Positions 11,590-20,900 of a stretch of 64,000 nt of DNA are shown in pieces. Both the position numbers and the translations under genes were made by a program. This stretch comes from an uncultured Pseudomonadota bacterium (GTDB taxonomy: Bacteria > Pseudomonadota > Gammaproteobacteria > Methylococcales > Methylomonadaceae): contig CAIQDI010000009.1 of NCBI GenBank assembly GCA_903870545.1, positions 1 to 64,000 on the forward strand. The letters run 5' to 3'. The notes under the pieces are model-generated. The model was not told where the DNA came from. It worked only from the letters and a program-made list of their open reading frames with translations, and ran no database searches. Position 1 is the first letter of the stretch, and the number at the start of each line of letters is the position of its first letter.

Positions 11590-12711
11590 TTAAGCAAAAC
11601 TAACTGCAACTGTAAAACAGTCGGGTTTATCTACCAATGCGCGTAAAAAGATATTACGCGCTCCTACGATGTCTCGGTTGACCCATTCACCAGACCTCAA
11701 TTTTATTCTTTTCGCGCCACCAATTTGCTTAATCGCACCTGTTTCGGGGTGTGTTTTGCTGGTATAGGCTTCACAAACATCCACGACTGTTTTGCCATAT
11801 TCAAAGGCTTTGTTTTTCAAAAATTGCTTAAAGCGATAATGGGCAAACGTCAGCATATTGCGAACGGTTTTACTTCGTATTTTTCGCCCTGAACGCCCCA
11901 CCATTTGAGAGGTCTCAAACGTAGGCAGCAAAATAAAATCAAAGTTTTTAACCAGAAATAACGCCGTTTTGTGATGCAATTCGTCAATCAAGTTCTGCAC
12001 TTTTTGACGCATTCTCAGCCCCGCTAGCATCATGCGCTTTTTCTTTTGCTTACCTGCTTTGGTCGCACGCGACATCAAATCGTCTAAATAATGCGCCATT
12101 CGTTGAATGCGTGAAAAATCAGCTTCGCCTAAAAAACCACAACTTTCGGTAGAGTAGAAAGTGGCAAATGTTCTTACGCCTGGGTCAATCGCCACAATAG
12201 ATTGTGTGACACCGTGGGCTTGGTTCTCGCCATAAGGTACGCGGTGTTTCGATGGGATGGCTAAGTAAAATTTGCCGGCTTTCAAAATCAGCCTAGAATC
12301 TAAACAAGATTCTGGTAAAGATTCGGCATAACCCAAACCTTTGCCAGAAATTTGCGGATAGATGCCGTTTTCGCTAATCGCCGTTTTGAGGATGTAGCAA
12401 GATTGCGCGGGGTCTTTACGACTACGAAATCGAAACGTCGCTGGTTTGCCACTGCCCTTGTTGGCTTTGCAGGTTTTCCAAAAGGCGTTATGCGCGTCTT
12501 TAATCGCCATGCCTTTAACTTGAAACGGCGTGTCTTTTGTCCAGTTGGGTAACAAGCGAGTGAACATCTTTTTAATGTCCATCCACGACGGCTTTTTGTC
12601 GCCTTCGTAATCGCGTAATAAAGCTATCGTGGCGTTATAAACAAAGCGGCTCACTTTCAACCACTGGCTGAACTGCGCTTTGTTCTGAACTGTCGGATGC
12701 AGCTTGTGCAA
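11590..12711 (-). CDS. tnpB: IS607-associated TnpB (RNA-guided nuclease family)
   Basis: TnpB nucleases use an omegaRNA from the element end to cut target DNA and help retain the transposon. The RuvC motifs are visible: AIDPGVRTFA (first Asp), LLPTFETSQM (Glu) and NRDIVGARNIFLRAL (last Asp). The N-terminal LHPTVQ...WLKVSRFVYN is typical. The usual CxxC...CxxC zinc finger between RuvC-II and III is replaced by YTSKTHPETG...GGAKRIKL without cysteines, a form also seen in some IS607 TnpBs. The frame stays open to 13236 by overlap with tnpA; no ATG exists near the expected start, so TTG at 12711 is a guess. The stop lies inside the terminal repeat. Confidence 0.85.
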   Translation of the reverse strand: MHKLHPTVQNKAQFSQWLKVSRFVYNATIALLRDYEGDKKPSWMDIKKMFTRLLPNWTKDTPFQVKGMAIKDAHNAFWKTCKANKGSGKPATFRFRSRKDPAQSCYILKTAISENGIYPQISGKGLGYAESLPESCLDSRLILKAGKFYLAIPSKHRVPYGENQAHGVTQSIVAIDPGVRTFATFYSTESCGFLGEADFSRIQRMAHYLDDLMSRATKAGKQKKKRMMLAGLRMRQKVQNLIDELHHKTALFLVKNFDFILLPTFETSQMVGRSGRKIRSKTVRNMLTFAHYRFKQFLKNKAFEYGKTVVDVCEAYTSKTHPETGAIKQIGGAKRIKLRSGEWVNRDIVGARNIFLRALVDKPDCFTVAVSFA

Positions 12712-13255
12712 CTTGCTTTTTGTAATTTCTAAGTCCGGGCATTCGGTAACTGAAGACGTGTAAGATATTGAGCAAGTCTCTGGTGAGTTCGGCTTCGGGC
12801 GAGTGTACAGTCTGGTCGAGAACCACGAGTTGCCCACCATTGAACTCGATAACTTGCTTGATGAGGTCAACGCCAAATCGCGCAAGTCGGTCTCGGTGGG
12901 CAACCACAAGGTTGAGCTTATCGCCGCGCATTGCGCGTTCCAAAATGGCTTGTAGCCCTTTTCGTTTGAAGTTGAGACCGCTGCCGACATCTTTGATAAT
13001 TTCAGCGGTGGGGTATTTTCCACGCATGAATTCGACTTGTCGTTCGAGGTCGTCGCGCTGTTTGGGGCTGGAGACGCGACAATAGCAGACAGTGATAGCT
13101 GTGCCGTTGACGCTAAGAAACTCGTCAAGGTTATAACGTCGTTGTCCTGTGGCGGTACGAATACTTTTAATTTTTCCACTGTCTGCCCATTTTCGTAGTG
13201 TATTTGCGTGAACGCCCAGTATTTTCGTGGCTTCACCGTTGCTGTAGTATTTCAT
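12635..13255 (-). CDS. tnpA: IS607-family serine recombinase (TnpA)
   Basis: This 206-residue protein has an N-terminal MerR-like helix-turn-helix (ATKILGVHANTLRKWADSGKI) followed by a resolvase domain with catalytic serine in YCRVSSPKQRDDLERQ and AHRDRLARFG. IS607 recombinases move the element by circular intermediates with little site specificity. Its 3' end overlaps tnpB. All catalytic motifs are intact, so this copy may be active. Confidence 0.92.
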   Translation of the reverse strand: MKYYSNGEATKILGVHANTLRKWADSGKIKSIRTATGQRRYNLDEFLSVNGTAITVCYCRVSSPKQRDDLERQVEFMRGKYPTAEIIKDVGSGLNFKRKGLQAILERAMRGDKLNLVVAHRDRLARFGVDLIKQVIEFNGGQLVVLDQTVHSPEAELTRDLLNILHVFSYRMPGLRNYKKQVAQAASDSSEQSAVQPVVESEPLCL

Positions 13256-13416
13256 TATTAGCTAGCGTTATAAAAAGTTAGCTTATGTTAGCGTTTTTGA
13301 TACTATTACACAACCCTCGCAAAATTTGGGACTTCAAAACACGACGCAACATTGGCAGAATCTATACAAAAATATATTTGTAGGCGGTGTCAAATTCGAT
13401 AAAGTAGAACGTCGCA

Positions 13417-15789
13417 TTACGATATTTGAGTGGAAACTCGCCTGACTTTCGGCACTTGTCGTCCCGCTTTATTTTCAATCATATCGACACATTCACCTTT
13501 TGGCTGTGGCGAATACGAAACATGAATCGGGCGATTTTCACCGTAAAAATAAAGTCTATCGAAAGGCGTGTTTTGTATTATCCATTCCGCCACGTCATTC
13601 ATATTTTCATCTTCCACAATAAAATCCACCGCCGCGCCTAATCGCGGACAAATGAAATTCTTTTTACTGTTTAATTCATGCGCCGAATGTTGGTCTAATT
13701 TTGGCGCAATGCGTGTGGCAATATGTTTGCTTAATTCGGGCGAACAAAAACCGTACGTCAGTTGAATCATGCCAAAATACTCAATCACAGGGTCTAAAAC
13801 ATTTTTCGCTAATTCATAAAGCGCGGTGTAACTGTCGGGCTGTTTCGGTAAATTTTTTAATTTCGTCCACTGTTGCGTTTCGCCGCATTCAATCAATTGA
13901 CGATACGTTAAATTATCGCCGCATAATTCATCTAAATCCGGAATCGTTTGAGCGCGTTGCAATTGAAAACCGTCAATTTCCCATCGCGCCGCTTTTAATT
14001 TTCGTTCAAAAACAGCGGACTTGTCACCGTAGCCACTAAAATCAAACAAATTCAACGCTTCCAGCTGCTCATCAAACGCCAGCTGTTCCGCGTAATTTTT
14101 AGCATCTTCGTTGATGTAACGTGATTTTAAGTACAAATAATTCGCCGGATATTCTTCGCCGTATTGGAACAACTGAAAATCTTGCGAGCGAAGGTTAATT
14201 TTCACTCGTTCAACTAATTTTGGTAGCGGCACATTTTCAAAATAATCGTATTTTAACAACGTTACTTTGCCCGATTGACTGTGAATTTTGACCAAATCCG
14301 TTTGCGAAATATCACCGTACAACATCGCCGCGCAACCAATATAAATTCGCAAAATAGGCGGTAATGTTTCAATCAATTCGCTGTGAATATAAAGCGCGTT
14401 TTCCGTATCTAAATATCCCGCGCCTTCTTCGGCAACATTTTGACACGCAGCGGTAATCGCGTCGATGTTCGCAATGTTAAATAATTCGGCTTGTGCGGCA
14501 CGTTGCGCGTTAGCGTAATCGCCAAAAAATAGTTTGATGTCGTGCTTCAAGCTGCTGTTTAAATGAGGGTGTGAACGACGTTTCGCAAAAACTTGTAACG
14601 CAAAATAGGTCAGCAAATCATCCAGTCGATTTTGGCGAATGACGGCGAGTTGTTGTAATTCTTCAGGCGTTTGCGCTGGTTTTAAAACGGGTGAACGCGC
14701 CGTAACACGCAGCACATTTCCGCGCCGACGTTGACGATTCAGCAAAAACTCTTGTTCTAAATCCACATCTTTAAACACAAAGAAAATACCTGGCGCAACG
14801 GCAATGGCGGCATTGTCTAATGTTTCTTCGACAAATTCTTTTAGTTCCGATTGCGAATAGTATTTCTGAAATGTGTTGCGCTGCGTCCGCACGCCGTCGT
14901 TCAGTTTTTCACCGTTGTACGCATTTTGATTCAATAACATGGCTGACACGACCAACACTTTATGAGCGAGCGAATACGCATTTTTTAACGCCGTTTCACG
15001 CTCTTGAAAATCCTCAATCACGTTAATCACAAAACCCAAATTGACCAAATCAGCCGCCAATTTTTCCGATTCTGGAAAATAATGCGGATCCCAACCGTTT
15101 ACAAACAGAGAATTTTCGCGCAAATTTCGTAAATCGTCGCCTTTGCCACAGCCGTAATCGAACAGCGTATTGTCGCCATTTAAAAAGCCATAACGCGCCA
15201 AACTTTGCATCGGCGCAGACAAATTAGTTCGACTTAACGCGGTTAAATGTCGCGCAATGGCGGTGTCATTTTCAATAATGCGCGTTGAATTGTCCTCGAT
15301 TTCAACATTCGCCAACGGTATAAATTCGTTGCCGACCAATTGAAAACCACGCTCGGTAATTAAATCTTCCCACGCACGTTTAAAACCGATTCGCAACGTA
15401 TTATCAAACAAACCTAATTGTTCAGCGGTTTGTGTCAACGCAACAAATTCAGCGCGGCGCGTGTGTGCATTTGGAATAAATTGTTCTTTTCGGTGCAAAA
15501 TCGGCGGATTGTGCGAATTGCCATAACGGCGAGTTTCAACGCGCTGATTGATTAAATCAATTCGCCAACTTTGTGATAACGCGGGAAAAGGCGCGTCGAA
15601 AAAATCAGGATACGAAAGCAACGACAAAGCCCCGCCATTTAAATTAAATTTCAACACGTTATAATTTTCACCAGCGGTCAAATGGGCTAGTTTTTCCGCG
15701 CGAGACACTTTTTCTTGGACGATTTCTGTTTGTTCCGTCGTTAAACTGAAATGCCAATAAACGTGATTCAGAACTTTTTTACCGAGCAT
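13417..15789 (-). CDS. DNA phosphorothioation-associated putative methyltransferase
   Basis: This 790-residue protein matches the family named after its co-occurrence with dnd/phosphorothioation loci. A SAM-dependent methyltransferase fold is visible at about residues 200-310: FDYGCGKGDDLRNL (motif I), NGWDPHYFP, LGFVINVIED and VLVVSAMLLNQ. The C-terminal half has no motif I can name. It starts 12 bases after the cysteine desulfurase gene with GGAAAAA upstream, so the two form an operon. Its substrate is unknown; DNA is the natural guess given the context. Transcription would run on into IS607 copy 1. Confidence 0.78.
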   Translation of the reverse strand: MLGKKVLNHVYWHFSLTTEQTEIVQEKVSRAEKLAHLTAGENYNVLKFNLNGGALSLLSYPDFFDAPFPALSQSWRIDLINQRVETRRYGNSHNPPILHRKEQFIPNAHTRRAEFVALTQTAEQLGLFDNTLRIGFKRAWEDLITERGFQLVGNEFIPLANVEIEDNSTRIIENDTAIARHLTALSRTNLSAPMQSLARYGFLNGDNTLFDYGCGKGDDLRNLRENSLFVNGWDPHYFPESEKLAADLVNLGFVINVIEDFQERETALKNAYSLAHKVLVVSAMLLNQNAYNGEKLNDGVRTQRNTFQKYYSQSELKEFVEETLDNAAIAVAPGIFFVFKDVDLEQEFLLNRQRRRGNVLRVTARSPVLKPAQTPEELQQLAVIRQNRLDDLLTYFALQVFAKRRSHPHLNSSLKHDIKLFFGDYANAQRAAQAELFNIANIDAITAACQNVAEEGAGYLDTENALYIHSELIETLPPILRIYIGCAAMLYGDISQTDLVKIHSQSGKVTLLKYDYFENVPLPKLVERVKINLRSQDFQLFQYGEEYPANYLYLKSRYINEDAKNYAEQLAFDEQLEALNLFDFSGYGDKSAVFERKLKAARWEIDGFQLQRAQTIPDLDELCGDNLTYRQLIECGETQQWTKLKNLPKQPDSYTALYELAKNVLDPVIEYFGMIQLTYGFCSPELSKHIATRIAPKLDQHSAHELNSKKNFICPRLGAAVDFIVEDENMNDVAEWIIQNTPFDRLYFYGENRPIHVSYSPQPKGECVDMIENKAGRQVPKVRRVSTQIS

Positions 15790-15801
15790 AATTTTTTCCG
15801 A

Positions 15802-16956
15802 TTAAGAATTCGCGAGTTGCTGCAAACGTAAAACTTCTTCACTGATACGTTTTGCAGCAAAATCAATATCATCGAGCGTGGTGTACCGTCCAAAACTCAA
15901 CCGCACTGCGCCATAAAGCCGTTCGCCTTCAATGCCCATGGCGCGTAAAACGTGCGACGCTTCGACTGCGCCCGAATTACACGCGCTTCCTGACGCAATC
16001 GCGACTTCATTTCGTAACGCAATAATCAGCGAATCCGCACTGACATTATCAAAACTGAGATTGACGATATTCGGCAAAGTGAAATCTTGTGAGCCATTCA
16101 AAATGAACGCGGGAAGCTGTTTCAACAAGCTATTTTTCAGCATTTTCGCGTGTTCATAATCGGCGATTCTATTTTCAGTCGCCCAATTTAACGCTGCTGT
16201 CATTGCCACGATTTGATGCGTCGGCAACGTTCCCGAACGCAATCCGTATTCCTGACCGCCGCCGTGAAGTTGTGGCGCGAGTTTTAATTTCGCCCGATTT
16301 CGACAATATAAACCGCCAATGCCTTTCACACCATAAAATTTGTGAGCCGAAAAAGACAGAAAACTAATCGGTATTTCACTCAAATCAATCGACAATTTAC
16401 CGACACTTTGCGCGGCATCAACATGAAAAAAGCAACCGTGTTCCGCCACGATTTCAGCGATTTTTTCGATATGTTGAATCACGCCCGTTTCATTATTAAC
16501 GTGCATGATTGACACTAAAATAGTCGCGGCAGTGATGCAGTTTTCGAGTTCATTTAAATCAATCAGCCCGTCAGAATTCGGTTTTAAATAAGTAACTTGA
16601 AAGCCTTGGGTTTCTAAAAATTGGCAGCTATCCAGCACGCATTTATGTTCAGTCGAACTGGTGATAATGTGCTTTCCGTGCGCTTGAAAACGGTATGCCA
16701 CACTTTTCAAAACCAAATTATTCGCCTCGGTTGTGCCAGAGGTAAAAATAAAATCGGATGGGTTTGCCTTAAAAATCGCGGCGATTTGTTCGCGTGCCGT
16801 GTCGATTTTCTGATTCGCTTGTTCACCGAAAAAATGTTGTGTAGAAGCCGGATTGGCAAAAGTGCCATCCATTTTCAGATGATTGAGCATCGCCTCTAAA
16901 ACTTCTGGCGCAGTCGGTGTGGTGGCAGCGTAATCTAAATAAATTTTTTTGTGCAA
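15802..16956 (-). CDS. Cysteine desulfurase, SspA/DndA-like
   Basis: This PLP enzyme releases sulfur from cysteine as a persulfide. It has about 384 residues from the TTG at 16956 (the frame opens at another TTG, 17001). Visible features are the start KIYLDYAATTPT, TEHKCVLD, the PLP lysine in SAHKFYGVKG and the persulfide cysteine in ASGSACNSG. It is not in an isc/suf/nif cluster. It is co-transcribed with a phosphorothioation-associated methyltransferase and divergent from a DUF4007 gene, the arrangement of sspA relative to sspBCD (and dndA relative to dndBCDE). The role in DNA sulfur modification is inferred from context alone. Confidence 0.82.
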   Translation of the reverse strand: MHKKIYLDYAATTPTAPEVLEAMLNHLKMDGTFANPASTQHFFGEQANQKIDTAREQIAAIFKANPSDFIFTSGTTEANNLVLKSVAYRFQAHGKHIITSSTEHKCVLDSCQFLETQGFQVTYLKPNSDGLIDLNELENCITAATILVSIMHVNNETGVIQHIEKIAEIVAEHGCFFHVDAAQSVGKLSIDLSEIPISFLSFSAHKFYGVKGIGGLYCRNRAKLKLAPQLHGGGQEYGLRSGTLPTHQIVAMTAALNWATENRIADYEHAKMLKNSLLKQLPAFILNGSQDFTLPNIVNLSFDNVSADSLIIALRNEVAIASGSACNSGAVEASHVLRAMGIEGERLYGAVRLSFGRYTTLDDIDFAAKRISEEVLRLQQLANS

Positions 16957-17019
16957 TGTTGTAACCGTAAATGCTTTAGAATTGGCGCAAGAATACCGCA
17001 AAACACCCCCAACTTCCCC

Positions 17020-17925
17020 ATGAAATTACTAAATCCGAATAAAGCGTCTTTTGGACGGCACGAAACTTTTTCACTGCGTTATTTTTGGCTAACCAAAGGC
17101 TTTCAAGCCTTCGCCGACAATCCGCAAATTTTCAAATCTGACGATGCAACGGTCACATTAGGCGTAGGAAAAAACATGGTGAGTGCCATTCGTTATTGGT
17201 TACGCGCCACGCAATTATTGGAAGAGTGCGACAACGTTTTACAAGCCTCCAAACTCGGCACCACGATTTTTGCCAAAGACGGTTTTGATTCATTTTTAGA
17301 AGATGACGCGACTTTGTGGCTGATTCATTGGCAACTCGCCACGAATGCCGAATTGTCCACTGCCATTTATTGGTTTTTCAATTGCTACCACAAGCCCGAA
17401 TTCAACAGCGACGAAACGGCGAATGCGTTGGTTGATTTTGTCGCGCATCAATTGTCAGGCAAGCATTCTGAAAAAACGGTCAGACAAGAAATTGCGCTCA
17501 TTTTGCGGCTTTATTGCCCCGCGCGTTTTCGCACCAAAGACATTGAAGACGTTTTAGATTCACCTTTGACGACGCTGAATTTGATTAGCGGCATCGATGG
17601 AAAAAATTACCGCTCTTTGCCAGCCGCCCGCGAAACGCTACCGTTAGGCGTTTTTGGTTTTGCGGTGAACGAGCTTTTTAATCAAATGAATCTGGTTTCA
17701 ATGCCCATCAAAACTCTGATGTATGGCGAAAAAAACAGCGTCGCATTGGGCAGCATTTTTCGTTTGACCGAAAACGCGCTTATCCAGCTGATTGAACAAC
17801 TGGTCGCGCATTATCCTATTTTTCAACTTAGCGAAACGGCTGGATTACATCAAATTTTTCGTCACGAAAAAACCGATTCGCTTACGTTTTTAAATCGACA
17901 TTACACCGGAACCGCCCAATCATGA
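17020..17925 (+). CDS. DUF4007 protein, candidate SspB-like component
   Basis: This 301-residue protein carries the DUF4007 signature: SFGRHETFSLRYFWLTKG near the N-terminus, then LGVGKNMVSAIRYWLRAT and a leucine-rich LLEE. As I recall, SspB of the SspABCD single-strand phosphorothioation system has this domain and nicks DNA; the match here rests on motif memory. The open frame starts at 16951, but the ATG at 17020 gives the conserved start MKLLNPNKASFG. Its stop overlaps the ATG of the following ATPase gene (ATGATGG), so the two are translationally coupled. Confidence 0.75.
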   Translation: MKLLNPNKASFGRHETFSLRYFWLTKGFQAFADNPQIFKSDDATVTLGVGKNMVSAIRYWLRATQLLEECDNVLQASKLGTTIFAKDGFDSFLEDDATLWLIHWQLATNAELSTAIYWFFNCYHKPEFNSDETANALVDFVAHQLSGKHSEKTVRQEIALILRLYCPARFRTKDIEDVLDSPLTTLNLISGIDGKNYRSLPAARETLPLGVFGFAVNELFNQMNLVSMPIKTLMYGEKNSVALGSIFRLTENALIQLIEQLVAHYPIFQLSETAGLHQIFRHEKTDSLTFLNRHYTGTAQS

Positions 17926-20900
17926 TGGAACAAAAAATCAGCGTCGATACCCATTACACTCGCTCAATTCATTTAGAAAAAGACGCACAATCCTCTGCCA
18001 TTTCATATATTCCGACTTCTCGCGCGTTGCAAACGTTAGAAAAAATCGCCGCGACGTTAAATGATTTTGACATGCCGCGTTCGTGGTCGTTAATCGGGCC
18101 GTATGGTTCAGGAAAGTCGGCGTTTGCCTTATTTTTATCACAATTATTCAGCGAAAAACAGAACGCCATCAATGTTCTCGCCCAAGCCGATAGATCGCTC
18201 GCCGTAAAATTTGCGAACTCGAAAATGGGTTATTGCACGGTTTTATTAACGGGCAGCCCCGAATCATTGAGCAAACGCTTAATTGCCGCGCTGTATTTCG
18301 CCACACAAACCTATTTCGGTCATTCCGCGCCCATCGTTCGCGAATTCAAATCCGCCACAGAATCAAACTTAACGGTCAGTGAAATCATTGCGTTAATCGC
18401 ACGATTACAAACCGCTGTCGCAGAAAAATCAGGCAAAGGCATTTTGATTATCATTGATGAATTGGGGAAATTTCTCGAATACGACGCGCGTCAACCAAAT
18501 TCAAATGACATTTTTTTGTTGCAAGCCATCGCCGAATTTGCCAAAACAGGTCACAAAGCGAATGTGTTATTAGTCGTTTTAATGCACCAAACGATTGAAC
18601 AATACGCCAAAATTTTGGGCGAAACCGCGAAAAATGAATGGTTAAAAATTTCGGGACGTTTTGAAAGCGTGCCGTTTTTAGAATCCGCTGAACAAACCAT
18701 GCGCGTGATTGCGGCGGCTTTTAGAAATACCTTAACCGCTGTAGAAAAAAACGCTGTTCAAATGCAAACCGACGACATTGCTCTCGTTTTAGCTGACCAA
18801 TCCGCGTTGCCGAACCATTTGAACGTGCAAACGGCGAGCGATTTATTCGCGCAATGTTACCCGCTGCATCCGCTGTCATTGTTGATTTTGCCGGTGTTAT
18901 GTCAAAAAGTCGCGCAAAACGAACGCACGTTATTTAGTTATTTGGGCAGCCAAGAAACGCACGGTTTTAAAGACAGTTTGTCGCGTTTGAATACCGTTGA
19001 CGAATGGATTTTACCGTGGGAAATTTTCGATTATTTCATTCAAAATCAACCCACCGCGACCACCGACCATTTGACGCATCGCCGTTGGGCAGAAGTGGTG
19101 ACGGCGTTGGAACGGTTGGGACACGCCGCGCCAATTGCTGAAATGGAATTATTGAAAACCATCGGTTTGTTCAACATTATCGGGCATCACAACGGGTTAA
19201 AATCCAGCTGCGCCTTACTCGATTTAACCAACGCCGACAAAACCGGCGCGTTAGATTCGTTGTCGAAAAAATCGATTATCAATTTTCAACGATTCAGCGG
19301 TGAATACCGCGTTTGGGAAGGCAGCGATTTTGATTTGGACGCAGCGATGAGTGAAGCCATTCAACTCGAAGGGCATTTTAATCTGGCTGAAAAACTGAAT
19401 CAACGCAAAACACAGTTGCCGATTGTGGCGCGAAAATACTCGATTCAACACGGCACGTTGCGTTATTTTCAACCGATTTATATCGACAAAAATTCCAGTA
19501 ATGATGTGCCAATTGTGCCGCAAATTCATTTTTTCCTTTCTGAAAATGCAGACGATTCCGCCCATTTTGATACGTTAATTCAAAATGAAAATCCGTTGGT
19601 GATTTATGTTTTGTGTCAAAACGCTGCCAATTATCGGGCGGTGATTGAAGAAGTGTGCGCGTTAGAACGCATTCAAAACGAAAATCCGTTATTAAAAACA
19701 GACCGCGTCGCACAATATGAATGGCGCGACGCTCATGCCGCAGCGGCGCACGCGGAAGATGAATTATTAAATGAATTTCTAACACAACCCGAATTGCACC
19801 ACTGGTTTTGGCGGGGCGAAAAATTGCAATTACTCAACAAACGCGATTTGCAGCATCATTTATCGACGGTTTTGGAAAAAATTTATTATGCGGCACCGAT
19901 TATTAAAAATGAATTGGTGAATCGACATAAACCGTCGAGCCAAGGTAATGCGGCACGAAACAAATTGATTGCGGCATTACTCTCGCAAAGTGACAAAGCA
20001 GATTTAGGTTTTGAAGCGGATAAATTCCCGCCCGAAAAATCGATTTATCGCGCGTTGTTCAAAGAAACCGGCGTTCATGTTGAGCAAAATGGCGTGTGGC
20101 GATTAGTTTCGCCAGCGGTAAACGATTATAAATTCGCGCAAGTTTGGCAAGGCATCGACGATTTTATCGCGAAAAATAATTCGATTAACAAACTGGTCGC
20201 GCTTTATGAATATCTAAATCAACCGCCGTTTGGCATTCAACAAGGTGTGTTGCCGCTGATATTTGCTGCTTATTATTTTACCAATCAGCGCACCATTGCG
20301 TTGTACGAAGACGGCATTTTTTGTCCACACGCGACGCTGGAAAATTTTGAAGTGCTATTGAAACGCCCCGAATTATTCAGTTTTGAAAAGGTGGAAATCA
20401 ACAATGGCGATATTAAAGGCGATTTGTTCAATAAGTATTTAGAAAAGCTGGTCGGTAAAGTGTCGGACGACGCAGGTTTGTTAGAGATTATTAAACCGCT
20501 GGCGCGATTTATCAAGGGTTTGCCCGAATACACGTTGCACACAAAAGAACTCGCGCTCGACGTGCTGGCGGTTCGCGATGCGTTTTTGCAGACGCAAAGT
20601 CCCGTTAAATTGTTATTTGAAATTTTGCCCCAAGCCTGTGGTTTTGCGGAATTGAACGACGCAGATATGTTTTTAAATAAACTGGTTCAACATTTGAAAA
20701 CCTTACAGAATGCGTATTCCGCGTTGTTGAAAGATTTTAAACAATCACTTTGTGACGATTTTCATTTGAATAAAACGCTCGAATTGCCCGAATTACGACA
20801 ACATTTTCGCCGTTACGCGGGTTTGGAAAAATACACGCGCGATTCGCAGGGTTTGTTGGCGTTCATCACTCGTTTACAAAATAATAAAGACACGGATTCC

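Larger units (their letters stand above)
11556..13300 (-). mobile_element. IS607-type element, copy 1 (tnpA-tnpB)
   Basis: This element of about 1.75 kb has a serine-recombinase transposase followed by an overlapping TnpB. Its left limit is set by homology with copy 2, which begins at the same CCGATAATTTTTTCTTAAC run (11556 and 49710). Near the two ends lie 14-bp inverted repeats with one mismatch: CTAACATAAGTTAA at 11580-11593 and TTAGCTTATGTTAG at 13278-13291. No target duplication is visible, as expected for IS607. The right limit is approximate. It sits directly downstream of mtdA and just beyond the 3' end of the phosphorothioation-associated methyltransferase. Confidence 0.85.

Noticed and set aside
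11590-13236. A single 548-residue protein covering the whole IS607 frame
   Set aside because: The first ~170 codons only run in another frame of tnpA; TnpB homology begins at about 12711.
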